DNA of 53,872 nucleotides, taken from assembly GCA_017645905.1 (NCBI GenBank), contig JAGCNO010000145.1:1-53872 (forward strand), given 5' to 3'. This document shows, piece after piece, positions 16,867 through 24,192 of the stretch. Below the pieces are notes generated by a model that saw only the letters and a list, made by a program, of their open reading frames with translations, ran no database searches and had not been told where the DNA came from. Positions within the stretch are counted from its first letter, which is position 1. Each line of letters starts with the position of its first letter. A program made the translations under genes and the position numbers. This stretch comes from Prevotella sp. (lineage in GTDB: Bacteria; Bacteroidota; Bacteroidia; Bacteroidales; Bacteroidaceae).

Positions 16867-17784
16867 TTACTTGTTCACCTGGAAGCGGGTGTCGCCGTCC
16901 TTGAAGAAGGCGTTGATCTGCTTGGCGGCGGCGATGCCGGCGTTGGCATTGGCCTCGGCGGTCTGGGCGCCCATCTTCTTCGGGGTGCTGAAGTAGCGGC
17001 CCTCAAACTTCTGGAAGTCGGCATTGGCATCGGGCATGATGTCGGTGACGTACTTCAGGTCCTGGCGCTCCTCCATGAGCTTCAGCAGCTCAGGCTCGTT
17101 GATGACCTCCTTACGGGCGGTGTTCACGAGTATGCCGCCCTTCTTCATCTTGCCGACGAGGGCAGCGTTGATGCTCTGCTTTGTCTCAGGAGTAGCGGGG
17201 ATGTGGAGGCTGACGACGTCGCACTGCTCGAAGAGCTCGTCCTGCGACTTGGCAGCTTTCACGCCCGACTTCTCGATGACCTCAGCGGGGCAGTAGGCAT
17301 CGTAGGCCATGACGTCCATGCCGAAGCCCTTGGCGATGCGTGCCACGTTGCGGCCCACGTTGCCGAAGGCCAGCAGACCCAGCTTCTTGCCCATCAGCTC
17401 CGTACCGGCCTTGCCGTTGTAGAACTGGCGGACGGCGAAGACGAGCAGTCCGAAGACAAGCTCGGCCACGGCGTTGGCGTTCTGTCCAGGAGTGTTCTCG
17501 GCCACCACGTTGTGAGCGGTAGCGGCGGCGAGGTCGATGTTGTCGTAGCCGGCACCGGCACGGACCACAATCTTCAACTGCTTGGCGGCGTCGAGCACCT
17601 CGGTGTCTACCTTGTCCGAGCGGATAATCATGGCGTCGACATCCTTCACGGCCTCTAACAGCTGTGCCTTCTCTGTGTATTTCTCGAGCAGTACCAGCTC
17701 ATGGCCGGCTGCCTCTATCTCTTTGCGAATGCCCTCGACAGCAGCGGCTGCGAAAGGCTTCTCGGTTGCAATTAATACTTTCAT
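16867..17784 (-). CDS. serA: D-3-phosphoglycerate dehydrogenase, short form
   Basis: 305 residues, without the C-terminal ACT regulatory domain of longer SerA proteins. It oxidises 3-phosphoglycerate to 3-phosphohydroxypyruvate, the first step of serine synthesis; serC just upstream does the next step. The Rossmann signature is present as LAFGNVGRNVARIAKG, and the substrate/NAD arginine is in ILVNTARKEV. The catalytic histidine normally found in TPH near the C-terminus is replaced: the sequence reads STPKKMGAQTAEA. From memory this is typical of Bacteroidota SerA, but it leaves the usual Glu-His relay incomplete. It follows serC by 6 bp, so the two form an operon. Confidence 0.92.
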   Translation of the reverse strand: MKVLIATEKPFAAAAVEGIRKEIEAAGHELVLLEKYTEKAQLLEAVKDVDAMIIRSDKVDTEVLDAAKQLKIVVRAGAGYDNIDLAAATAHNVVAENTPGQNANAVAELVFGLLVFAVRQFYNGKAGTELMGKKLGLLAFGNVGRNVARIAKGFGMDVMAYDAYCPAEVIEKSGVKAAKSQDELFEQCDVVSLHIPATPETKQSINAALVGKMKKGGILVNTARKEVINEPELLKLMEERQDLKYVTDIMPDANADFQKFEGRYFSTPKKMGAQTAEANANAGIAAAKQINAFFKDGDTRFQVNK

Positions 17785-17790
17785 GCTTTC

Positions 17791-18858
17791 TTAATGATTT
17801 GCTTCAAATTCCTTCATGCAGGCTACGAGGGCGTTGCATCCTTCGATGGTCTGTGCGTTGTAGCAGCTGGCGCGGAAGCCTCCGACGGAGCGGTGACCCT
17901 TCACGCCGACCATGCCCTTGCTGACGGCAAAGTCGAGGAAGTCCTTCTCCAGCTCCTTGTACTCGTCGGCCATGACGAAGCAGAGGTTCATTAGCGAGCG
18001 GTCCTCCTCCTTGGCGGTGCCCACGAACATGCGGTTGCGGTCAATCTCGCCGTAGACGATTTCGGCGCGCTGCTTGGCCAGGCGGTCCATAGCTTCTACG
18101 CCGCCCTGAGCCTTGATCCAGCGCAGGTTCTCAAGGGCGCAGTAGATGGGCACCACGGGAGGTGTGTTGAACATCGAGCCCTTGTCAACGTGGGTACGGT
18201 AGTCGAGCATGGTGGGAATCTCGCGGGGAGCGCGGCCCAGCTTCTCGTCCTTTAATATAATTATTGTGACACCGGCCATCGAGAGGTTCTTCTGTGCGCC
18301 GGCATAGATGGCATCGTACTTCGAGACATCGACGGGGCGGCTCATGAAGTCTGACGACATGTCGGCAATCAGGGGCACGGGCACGTCGGGCTCCTTGCGA
18401 ATCTCCGTTCCGTAGATAGTGTTGTTGGTGGTGATGTGCAGGTAGTCGCAGTCAGCGGGCACGCTCCAGTCCTTGGGGATGAAGGTGTAGTTGGCATCGG
18501 CCGAGCTGGCCACCTCGACGACCTCTCCGAAGAGCTTGGCTTCCTTCATGGCCTTCTTGGCCCACACGCCGGTGTTCAGGTAGGCAGCCTTCTTGATGAG
18601 GAAATTGAAGGGAATCATGCAGAACTCCAGCGAGGCACCGCCTCCGAGGAAGATGACTGAGTAGCCCTCAGGCACCTGGAGCAGCTCCTTTGTCAGCGCC
18701 ACGGCCTCGTCGACCACGGGCTGGAAGTCCTTTGCACGGTGGCTGATCTCCATGAGCGAGAGACCCGAGCCGTTGAAGTCTAAACACTGCTGTGCGGTCT
18801 TCTCGATGACCTCGCGGGGAAGCATCGAAGGACCGGCATTGAAGTTGTACTTCTTCAT
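17791..18858 (-). CDS. serC: Phosphoserine aminotransferase
   Basis: 355 residues, full length. A PLP enzyme that converts 3-phosphohydroxypyruvate and glutamate to phosphoserine in serine (and pyridoxal) synthesis. The N-terminus [16 protein letters not shown] and the PLP-lysine region [12 protein letters not shown] are clear, as is [14 protein letters not shown] near the C-terminus. First gene of the serC-serA operon, expressed from the promoter at 18916-18923. Confidence 0.96.
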   Translation of the reverse strand: MKKYNFNAGPSMLPREVIEKTAQQCLDFNGSGLSLMEISHRAKDFQPVVDEAVALTKELLQVPEGYSVIFLGGGASLEFCMIPFNFLIKKAAYLNTGVWAKKAMKEAKLFGEVVEVASSADANYTFIPKDWSVPADCDYLHITTNNTIYGTEIRKEPDVPVPLIADMSSDFMSRPVDVSKYDAIYAGAQKNLSMAGVTIIILKDEKLGRAPREIPTMLDYRTHVDKGSMFNTPPVVPIYCALENLRWIKAQGGVEAMDRLAKQRAEIVYGEIDRNRMFVGTAKEEDRSLMNLCFVMADEYKELEKDFLDFAVSKGMVGVKGHRSVGGFRASCYNAQTIEGCNALVACMKEFEANH

Positions 18859-18915
18859 AATGGTAATTTAAAGGTTACTATGTGTTTGTTTTACAAATTG
18901 TCACTTTTGAGGCCG

Positions 18916-18923
18916 CAAAATTA
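18916..18923 (-). promoter_or_regulatory. serCA promoter -7 box
   Basis: Minus-strand TAATTTTG, 57 bp before the serC start, in a TAnnTTTG context with A/T-rich sequence upstream. Confidence 0.6.
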
Positions 18924-19315
18924 CTCTTATATTTTGAATTGGCCAAATATTCCGGCATAATTTTTCTAAATGCCCTGTCTTTCTGAACAAACAATATGAA
19001 ATGGGCGGGAGTGTCAGGCGGTGAGAGGCAGTCATTGACATGTAAAGATTTTTGACAGTAAAACGCGTCATGGAAAAGGGCGCTTCTAGTGTGTCGGACG
19101 GCACATAACGGACTTTTTGTGCAGGTTTTTCCTATGCACAAAAGCGCTGATTTGTGCATAAAAGCTGGTTTTGAGGCCTTTTTTCGCCTCCAGAATGACA
19201 AAAAAGCGCGACGTTGTTATCCCCCAGGGTGGCGAAGCTTTTTGGCTGAAGCTTGCCTAACAGTCTGTCATCCAGTATGCTCCGATTTTCTTACAAGCAT
19301 AGTCTAAGCAGGGCT
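18924..19315. other. Non-coding part of the serC-to-four-helix gap
   Basis: No credible gene. It contains an inverted pair TATGCACAAA (19133-19142) and TTTGTGCATA (19151-19160), and two sites that resemble decayed 22-bp repeat cores exactly 66 bp apart (TAACGGACTTTTT at 19106 and TGAGGCCTTTTTTC at 19172). The short open frames here overlap the serC promoter and look fortuitous. Confidence 0.5.
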
Positions 19316-19416
19316 GTGACGGCTCTTCCTATGGGTTTGAACGGCTTTTTCTATGAGATTGAACGGCTTTTTCTATGAGATTGAACGGCTTTTTCTCCCA
19401 GAAAGAGCCGTTCAAT
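19316..19416. repeat. 22-bp tandem array with terminal hairpin
   Basis: Four contiguous 22-bp units (19316, 19338, 19360 and 19382, each 22 long) with core TGAACGGCTTTTTCTATGAG; the first is diverged and the middle two are identical. The last unit continues into an inverted copy, giving a 17-bp stem with a CCC loop (19380-19416). It lies between divergent serC and the four-helix gene, upstream of the promoter at 19576. Between 19417 and 19560 I see nothing identifiable. Confidence 0.88.
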
Positions 19417-19575
19417 CTCTGCAAGCCCTTTGTCCCCTTCAGGACAGCCCCAGGTCTGACGCCGCACCTCTCTGCTCAGAATTTGCGAGTTATAGCGGGG
19501 AGGATGTAAAGAAAAGCGCAGAACCCGAGCAACAAGAAAAAGGCGAAAGATATTTGCGGATTCAAAAAAATGTCG

Positions 19576-19583
19576 TAACTTTG
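19576..19583 (+). promoter_or_regulatory. Promoter upstream of the four-helix/T9SS gene cluster
   Basis: TAACTTTG with a TTTG exactly 19 bp upstream. It is the only good promoter I see before the four-helix gene, and with no strong terminator signal afterwards it may also feed porP-gldKLMN. Confidence 0.65.
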
Positions 19584-19594
19584 CGGCGAAAAAG

Positions 19595-19689
19595 TCGAAA
19601 TATCCTCGTGTCGTTATATCGTTATGACGAAATGTCGTTATATCGAAATATCGTTATGTCGAAAATCGACATATCGAGATATCGAGACG
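19595..19689. repeat. Octamer repeat tract (TCGNNATA) in the leader of the four-helix gene
   Basis: Twelve near-contiguous 8-bp units such as TCGTTATA, TCGAAATA, TCGACATA and TCGAGATA, with a single 7-bp unit in the middle. It contains an 8-bp inverted pair (TATGTCGA, AAA, TCGACATA). The same octamer family follows the gene at 20512-20559, and a relative precedes gldK. Confidence 0.85.
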
Positions 19690-19735
19690 GGGAAAATAAA
19701 ATAACTCAAAATTATTAACTCTAATACAATGCCTT

Positions 19736-20476
19736 ATGGAAATCAGTCGCTTTGGTTATTACTGGCTTGACACCTGGGTTCTGGCCAATGTGATACAGCT
19801 GGCGACGCAGGATTTCTGCATCCGCTTCCTGAACCACACTAACGACCCCTGCGGCCGACAGTTCGACCAGATGACTCAGGCGGCACGCTCTGTTCCGGCC
19901 AACATTGCCGAGGGCAGCTCGCGCCACTCCACCTCGCGTGAGACGGAGATGAGGCTCACCGATGTGGCTCGTGCCAGTCTTGCTGAGTTAGCCAACGATT
20001 ACCTGAACTGGCTCCTTGTTCACGAGAATATTCCCTGGTCTGTAAACGCTCCTGACTATCTTGCCGTCCAGAATGTCAGGCTCGACAGCCCTACTTATAA
20101 AGACGATGTGATTCACCAGAGCAGCATACATATCCTCAGCCAGAAGCATAAGTTCGACCCGTGGCTCAGCGGCGGCGATCCTCTGCTGGCAGCCAACTGT
20201 CTGCTGGTGCTTTGCAACCGCCTCATCTTGATGCTTGGCCGGCAGATGGAGAGCCAGCTGGAATCGTTCAAGGCTGAGGGAGGCTTCACCGAGGGCCTCA
20301 CCGCCGAGCGCTTGGCCTTCCGGGCACAGCAGAGTGTGCAGAACGACGCGCCGTTATGTCCGCTCTGCGGAAAGCCCATGATCAGGAGGATGGCGAAGAA
20401 GGGCGTCAACGCCGGAAAGGAGTTCTGGAGCTGCAGCGGGTATCCGCAATGCAACGGGATAAGGAATATCTATTGA
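19736..20476 (+). CDS. Four-helix-bundle suffix-domain protein with C-terminal zinc ribbon
   Basis: 246 residues. The N-terminal part (about 10-100; LANVIQLATQDFCIRFLN, FDQMTQAARSVPANIAEG) is the four-helix bundle related to 23S intervening-sequence and diversity-generating-element accessory (Avd-like) proteins. The C-terminus is a four-cysteine topoisomerase-type zinc ribbon: CPLCGKPM, then FWSCSGYPQCNG. This matches the four-helix-bundle suffix-domain family known in Bacteroidota; its function is unknown, and nucleic-acid binding is a reasonable inference. No reverse transcriptase or rRNA is beside it. An ATG 7 bp upstream is out of frame and closes after 13 codons. Flanked on both sides by TCG octamer tracts, which may mark a mobile or expanded unit. 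Confidence 0.85.
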   Translation: MEISRFGYYWLDTWVLANVIQLATQDFCIRFLNHTNDPCGRQFDQMTQAARSVPANIAEGSSRHSTSRETEMRLTDVARASLAELANDYLNWLLVHENIPWSVNAPDYLAVQNVRLDSPTYKDDVIHQSSIHILSQKHKFDPWLSGGDPLLAANCLLVLCNRLILMLGRQMESQLESFKAEGGFTEGLTAERLAFRAQQSVQNDAPLCPLCGKPMIRRMAKKGVNAGKEFWSCSGYPQCNGIRNIY

Positions 20477-20511
20477 GGAGCCTTCACCTTCCCGTGTCGT
20501 CTTTCCCTGTG

Positions 20512-20559
20512 TCGTTATGTCGAGATATCGATATATCGAAATATCGACATAACGACACG
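20512..20559. repeat. Octamer tract forming a 44-nt near-perfect palindrome
   Basis: Six 8-bp units (TCGTTATG, TCGAGATA, TCGATATA, TCGAAATA, TCGACATA, ACGACACG). Positions 20512-20555 fold on themselves with 20 of 22 pairs matching, so the RNA would be a long hairpin 35 bp after the four-helix stop. It could attenuate read-through into porP. Confidence 0.8.
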
Positions 20560-20634
20560 AGGCTCATCGATATCACGACCCGGGTTCCAGCGCCTCGGTG
20601 ACATCTCGCCACTACAATATAATAAATCGCTAAA

Positions 20635-21591
20635 TTGTGCGTTATAATTAGCGTGTTACGGCGAAATCTGACGATATTGGCCCTCTTTTTTGTCTGTGCC
20701 CTCGGCATCAGGGCGCAGTACGACCCGTCGTTCTCCCACTACTGGGCGATGGGGACGGCCTATAACCCCGCGGCTGCCGGAAAGCAGGACAAGATCAACG
20801 TCGTAGTGGGCTATAACATGTCGATGGTAGGCTTCGAGCACAACCCCCGCACGATGTACCTCTCCGGCGACATGCCGTTCTATGCTCTCGGGGCCTACCA
20901 CGGCGTGGGCCTTCAGATGATTAACGACGACATCGGCGTGTTCTCCCACAAACAGTTCTCGGGTCTCTACGCCTTGAAGCAGAAGCTGGCCGGCGGTGTG
21001 CTCAGCATCGGCGTGCAGCCAACAATGCTCAGCGAGAGCCTCAACGGCTCTAAGGTGGAGACGGAAGAGCAAAACGACCCTGCCTTCAGCTCCAGCGACG
21101 TCACCGGCACGGCCTTCGACCTCAGCTTCGGCATCTGGTACAAACGTAAGAACTGGTATGCCGGAGCCTCGGTTCAGCACCTCATGGGTCCCACCGTCGA
21201 GATAGGCGAGACGAACGAGCTGGCGGTGGCTCAGACGTATTATTTGACGGGTGGGTGCAATATTCGGCTCAGAAATCCGTTTCTTACAATACAGCCGTCG
21301 CTCATGGCACGCTTTGACGGAGTGGGATACCGAGGCGACATAACCACCCGACTTACCTATACCTACGAGAAAAGGGTGATGTACGCCGGACTGGGATATA
21401 GCCCCACAAACTCCTTCACGGTCTACCTGGGCGGCTCGTTTCACGGCATCATGCTGGGCTACAGCTACGAGATGTACACCAAGGTCATACCCCTCAAGAA
21501 CGGAAGTCACGAGCTCTATGTGGGATACCAGACCGACGTGAACCTCTTCAAGAAAGGAAGAAACCGTCACCAGAGCGTAAGGTTGCTGTAG
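20635..21591 (+). CDS. porP: PorP/SprF-family T9SS outer-membrane protein
   Basis: About 312-318 residues. Signal peptide (NLTILALFFVCALGIRA) followed by QYDPSFSHYW and YNPAAAGK, the typical PorP/SprF start, and then alternating beta strands expected of an outer-membrane barrel. These proteins sit with GldK and GldN in the T9SS and link the inner-membrane motor to the surface. It directly precedes gldK. No ATG is available: the frame opens after a stop at 20623 and offers TTG at 20635 or GTG at 20653; GTG gives a compact signal peptide. The start is therefore uncertain. Confidence 0.9.
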   Translation: MCVIISVLRRNLTILALFFVCALGIRAQYDPSFSHYWAMGTAYNPAAAGKQDKINVVVGYNMSMVGFEHNPRTMYLSGDMPFYALGAYHGVGLQMINDDIGVFSHKQFSGLYALKQKLAGGVLSIGVQPTMLSESLNGSKVETEEQNDPAFSSSDVTGTAFDLSFGIWYKRKNWYAGASVQHLMGPTVEIGETNELAVAQTYYLTGGCNIRLRNPFLTIQPSLMARFDGVGYRGDITTRLTYTYEKRVMYAGLGYSPTNSFTVYLGGSFHGIMLGYSYEMYTKVIPLKNGSHELYVGYQTDVNLFKKGRNRHQSVRLL

Positions 21592-21599
21592 AGACCTTG

Positions 21600-21623
21600 A
21601 TAACGAAATAACGTAATAACGAC
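21600..21623 (+). repeat. Octamer tract abutting the gldK start codon
   Basis: Three 8-bp units (ATAACGAA, ATAACGTA, ATAACGAC) end exactly at the gldK ATG. They are the complement-type relative of the TCG octamers flanking the four-helix gene. Confidence 0.75.
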
Positions 21624-23195
21624 ATGAACATAAGTAAGATGGCAAAGACAATGTTCAAATCTATATCATCTTCCCTCCCTTGGGGAGGGATTGTGGGTGG
21701 GTTGCTCATCCTCATTTTGCTCACTTCCTGCTTCGGCGGCAAAGAGACCACATCGGCGGGAGGCGAACTGACAGGCTCACGTGGACGTTCGTTCTCTGAG
21801 CCGGCACCCTACGGTATGGTGATGATTAAGCGCGGACACCTGAAGATGGGACTCGAATCGCCCGACTCGCTGTGGGGAAGGGAGACTCCCATCAGGGATA
21901 TCTCCGTAGACGGGTTCTGGATGGACGACACCGAGATAACCAACTCGGAGTATCGCCAGTTTGTGAACTACGTCCGCGACAGCATCATCCGTGAGCGTCT
22001 GGCCGACCCCAACTATGGTGGCGACGAGAGCTACAAGATTGAGGAGGACAAGAACGGCGACCCCATTCCGCCGCGACTCAACTGGAAAAAGGCCATCCCT
22101 CGCAAGCCTAATGAGGACGAACTTCGGGCTTTGGAGAGCGTCTACGTGACCAACCCCGTCACGGGAGAGAAGATGCTCGACGCTAAGCAGATGAACTTCC
22201 GCTACGAAATCTACGACTACGTGACGGCAGCCCAGCGTAAGTACCGTGAGAATCCCGAAGAGCGCCATCTGGACACCGACCAATGGAACAAAGAGAAGCA
22301 GGGCGGCATCTACGAAGAGAAGATTTATATCTCGAAAGACACGGCATACGTGGACGACGAGGGACGCATACACAATGAGACCCTGAACCGTGAATACACT
22401 GGTCCGTGGGATTTCCTCAACACGTACATTGTTAATATATTCCCCGACACGACATGCTGGGTGAACGACTTCCCCAATGCCGAGAACGAGGTCTATATGC
22501 GAAACTATTTCTCCAATTCTGCTTACAACGACTATCCCGTGGTGGGCGTGACGTGGGAACAGGCCAACGCCTTCTGTGCCTGGCGCACTGAATTCCTGCT
22601 CAAGGGTCTTGGCCCGGCAGCACGTTTCGTTCAGCGTTACCGTCTGCCGACGGAGGCTGAGTGGGAATATGCAGCCCGAGGCAAGGACGGCACGGAGTTC
22701 CCTTGGGAGAATGAGGACGTGATGACGGGCAAGGGATGCTTCTTTGCCAACTTTAAGCCCGACGACGGTAACTACACCAAGGACGGAAACCTGATTACTT
22801 CGAAGGTGGGTATCTATCAGCCCAACACTAACGGACTCTTCGATATGGCCGGCAACGTCGCCGAGTGGACATCGACCATCTACACCGAGGCTGGCGTTGA
22901 CGCCATGAACGACCTTAACCCGCAGCTGAAATACCAGGCCGCGCTTGAAGACCCCTACCGCCTAAAGAAAAAGTCGGTACGCGGAGGCTCGTGGAAAGAT
23001 CCCGAGAGCTATATCCGCTCGGCCTGGCGAACCAGCGAGTTCCAGAACCAGCCTCGCTCCTTTATCGGTTTCCGTTGTGTCCGCTCATTGGCCAACACTA
23101 CCAGCGAAAAGGCAAAACCCGTGAAGGCTTCGGCAAAAAAAATAAAGGCCAAGGGTGAAGCCCGCCATAACTTTGGAGGCACCACCATACACTAA
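21624..23195 (+). CDS. gldK: T9SS outer-membrane lipoprotein GldK/PorK
   Basis: 523 residues. A lipoprotein signal ends at LLTSC (Cys36), so the protein is anchored in the outer membrane. The remainder is a formylglycine-generating-enzyme/sulfatase-modifying-type fold (PYGMVMIKRGHLKMG, YRLPTEAEWEYAARG, GLFDMAGNVAEWTS, VRGGSWKDP, FIGFRCVR), the hallmark of GldK. With GldN it builds the periplasmic ring of the T9SS. The signal-peptide region encodes SLPWGGIVGG from an embedded palindrome CCCTCCC/GGGAGGG (21673-21689), a repeat-derived sequence captured in frame. Confidence 0.95.
   Translation: MNISKMAKTMFKSISSSLPWGGIVGGLLILILLTSCFGGKETTSAGGELTGSRGRSFSEPAPYGMVMIKRGHLKMGLESPDSLWGRETPIRDISVDGFWMDDTEITNSEYRQFVNYVRDSIIRERLADPNYGGDESYKIEEDKNGDPIPPRLNWKKAIPRKPNEDELRALESVYVTNPVTGEKMLDAKQMNFRYEIYDYVTAAQRKYRENPEERHLDTDQWNKEKQGGIYEEKIYISKDTAYVDDEGRIHNETLNREYTGPWDFLNTYIVNIFPDTTCWVNDFPNAENEVYMRNYFSNSAYNDYPVVGVTWEQANAFCAWRTEFLLKGLGPAARFVQRYRLPTEAEWEYAARGKDGTEFPWENEDVMTGKGCFFANFKPDDGNYTKDGNLITSKVGIYQPNTNGLFDMAGNVAEWTSTIYTEAGVDAMNDLNPQLKYQAALEDPYRLKKKSVRGGSWKDPESYIRSAWRTSEFQNQPRSFIGFRCVRSLANTTSEKAKPVKASAKKIKAKGEARHNFGGTTIH
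21673..21701. repeat. C-rich/G-rich palindrome in the gldK signal-peptide codons
   Basis: CCCTCCC-TTG-GGGAGGG followed by ATTGTGGGTGGG, coding for SLPWGGIVGG. Relatives at 1361-1395 (signal peptide of the T9SS cargo gene) and 49191-49223 (GH78). Confidence 0.65.
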
Positions 23196-23198
23196 TAA

Positions 23199-23236
23199 TC
23201 CGTAAATCGAAAATCTGTAAATCGAAAATCCGCAAG
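23199..23236 (+). repeat. 15-bp tandem tract directly before gldL
   Basis: Two 15-bp units (TCCGTAAATCGAAAA and TCTGTAAATCGAAAA) plus a partial third end at the gldL ATG. Related tracts precede susD and greA. Confidence 0.75.
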
Positions 23237-24160
23237 ATGACAAAGTACAGTAAATTCAATGTGATATACCGCTTGCAGAAGTGGCTCGACAGCGTCCCGG
23301 GACAGACGTTCATGAATTACGCCTATAGCTGGGGTGCCTCGATTGTGATTCTCGGTGCGCTTTTCAAGCTTACCCACCTGCCGGGAGCCAACTTCTGGCT
23401 GTTCCTCGGTATGGGCACCGAGGTGTTCGTGTTCTTCATCGCCGGCTTCGATCGACCGTTTGATAAGACCGAGGATGGAAAGGAACTGCCTACGCATGTG
23501 AACCTCGATGAGGAAGGCACAGAGGGCACGGAGGTTGCCGAGGGTGCAGAAGTATCTGGCGTGGCCGGCGTTCCCGGAGGTGGCGGCACCACCATCATTG
23601 GCGGTGGTGGCGGCAGCACCGAGGGTGTCGTCGGAAGTGGTGAAGGTGTCGTCAGCGGTGGTGGAGGCATCATCGGTGGAGGTGGCTTCATCGGCGGCGG
23701 CGGATATGTCGGTGGCGAGCCTGTTGCCGGTGGTGAAGGCGTCGTCAGTGGCGAGGGTGTTCCCGCAGGCGTTGTCGGTGGTGGTGGCATCATCGGTGGC
23801 GTTGTTGCTCCCCAGCAGCCTGAACTGCCTGAAATTGACCCCGAGGAGATGGAGGAGGCTACGCAGAGCTATGTCGAGCAGCTCAAGGCGCTCACAGAGA
23901 CACTCAAAAAGGTCTCCGAACAGAGCGAGCGACTTACACGCGACAGTGAGGAGATGGAAAACCTCAACCGTACGCTCACCGGCATCTGCAAGGTATACGA
24001 GATGCAGCTTAAGGGTGCCAGCCAGCAGATTGGCACTATCGACGAGATTAACGACCAGACCCGTAAGATGGCCGAGCAAATAGCCGAGCTGAACCGTATC
24101 TATGCCCGAATGATTGAGGCGATGACTACCAATATGCCCAAAGCCCCATTAGTCCCATAA
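23237..24160 (+). CDS. gldL: T9SS motor subunit GldL with a glycine-rich insert
   Basis: 307 residues. Two transmembrane helices near the N-terminus (about 27-48 and 53-75, including WGASIVILGALFKL and FLGMGTEVFVFFIAG) match GldL, which with GldM forms the proton-driven inner-membrane motor of the T9SS. The membrane glutamate in GTEVFVFF fits the proton-channel role described for the family. Residues about 113-193 are almost entirely Gly with Val, Ile, Ser and Glu, in short repeats such as GGGGIIGGGG, followed by a coiled-coil tail (200-290). The glycine-rich stretch is longer than in GldL proteins I know and probably is a flexible linker. The last codons (KAPLVP) come from a CCATTAG-type repeat tract running into the gldM leader. 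Confidence 0.93.
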   Translation: MTKYSKFNVIYRLQKWLDSVPGQTFMNYAYSWGASIVILGALFKLTHLPGANFWLFLGMGTEVFVFFIAGFDRPFDKTEDGKELPTHVNLDEEGTEGTEVAEGAEVSGVAGVPGGGGTTIIGGGGGSTEGVVGSGEGVVSGGGGIIGGGGFIGGGGYVGGEPVAGGEGVVSGEGVPAGVVGGGGIIGGVVAPQQPELPEIDPEEMEEATQSYVEQLKALTETLKKVSEQSERLTRDSEEMENLNRTLTGICKVYEMQLKGASQQIGTIDEINDQTRKMAEQIAELNRIYARMIEAMTTNMPKAPLVP

Positions 24161-24192
24161 GAAAACCACAAGACCATTAGCCCCATAAAAAT
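24146..24192 (+). repeat. CCATTAG heptamer tract from the gldL end to the gldM start
   Basis: 7-bp phased units CCATTAG, TCCCATA, AGAAAAC, CACAAGA, CCATTAG, CCCCATA, then AAAAT and ATG. The first two units are coding (end of gldL), the rest are leader. Confidence 0.65.

Noticed and set aside
18878-19201. 107-codon minus-strand open frame upstream of serC
   Set aside because: It covers the serC promoter region, shows no domain, and has biased composition without a start context.
23323-23793. Minus-strand 156-codon proline-rich open frame opposite gldL
   Set aside because: It is the complement of the glycine-rich gldL stretch; no promoter, start context or domain supports it.
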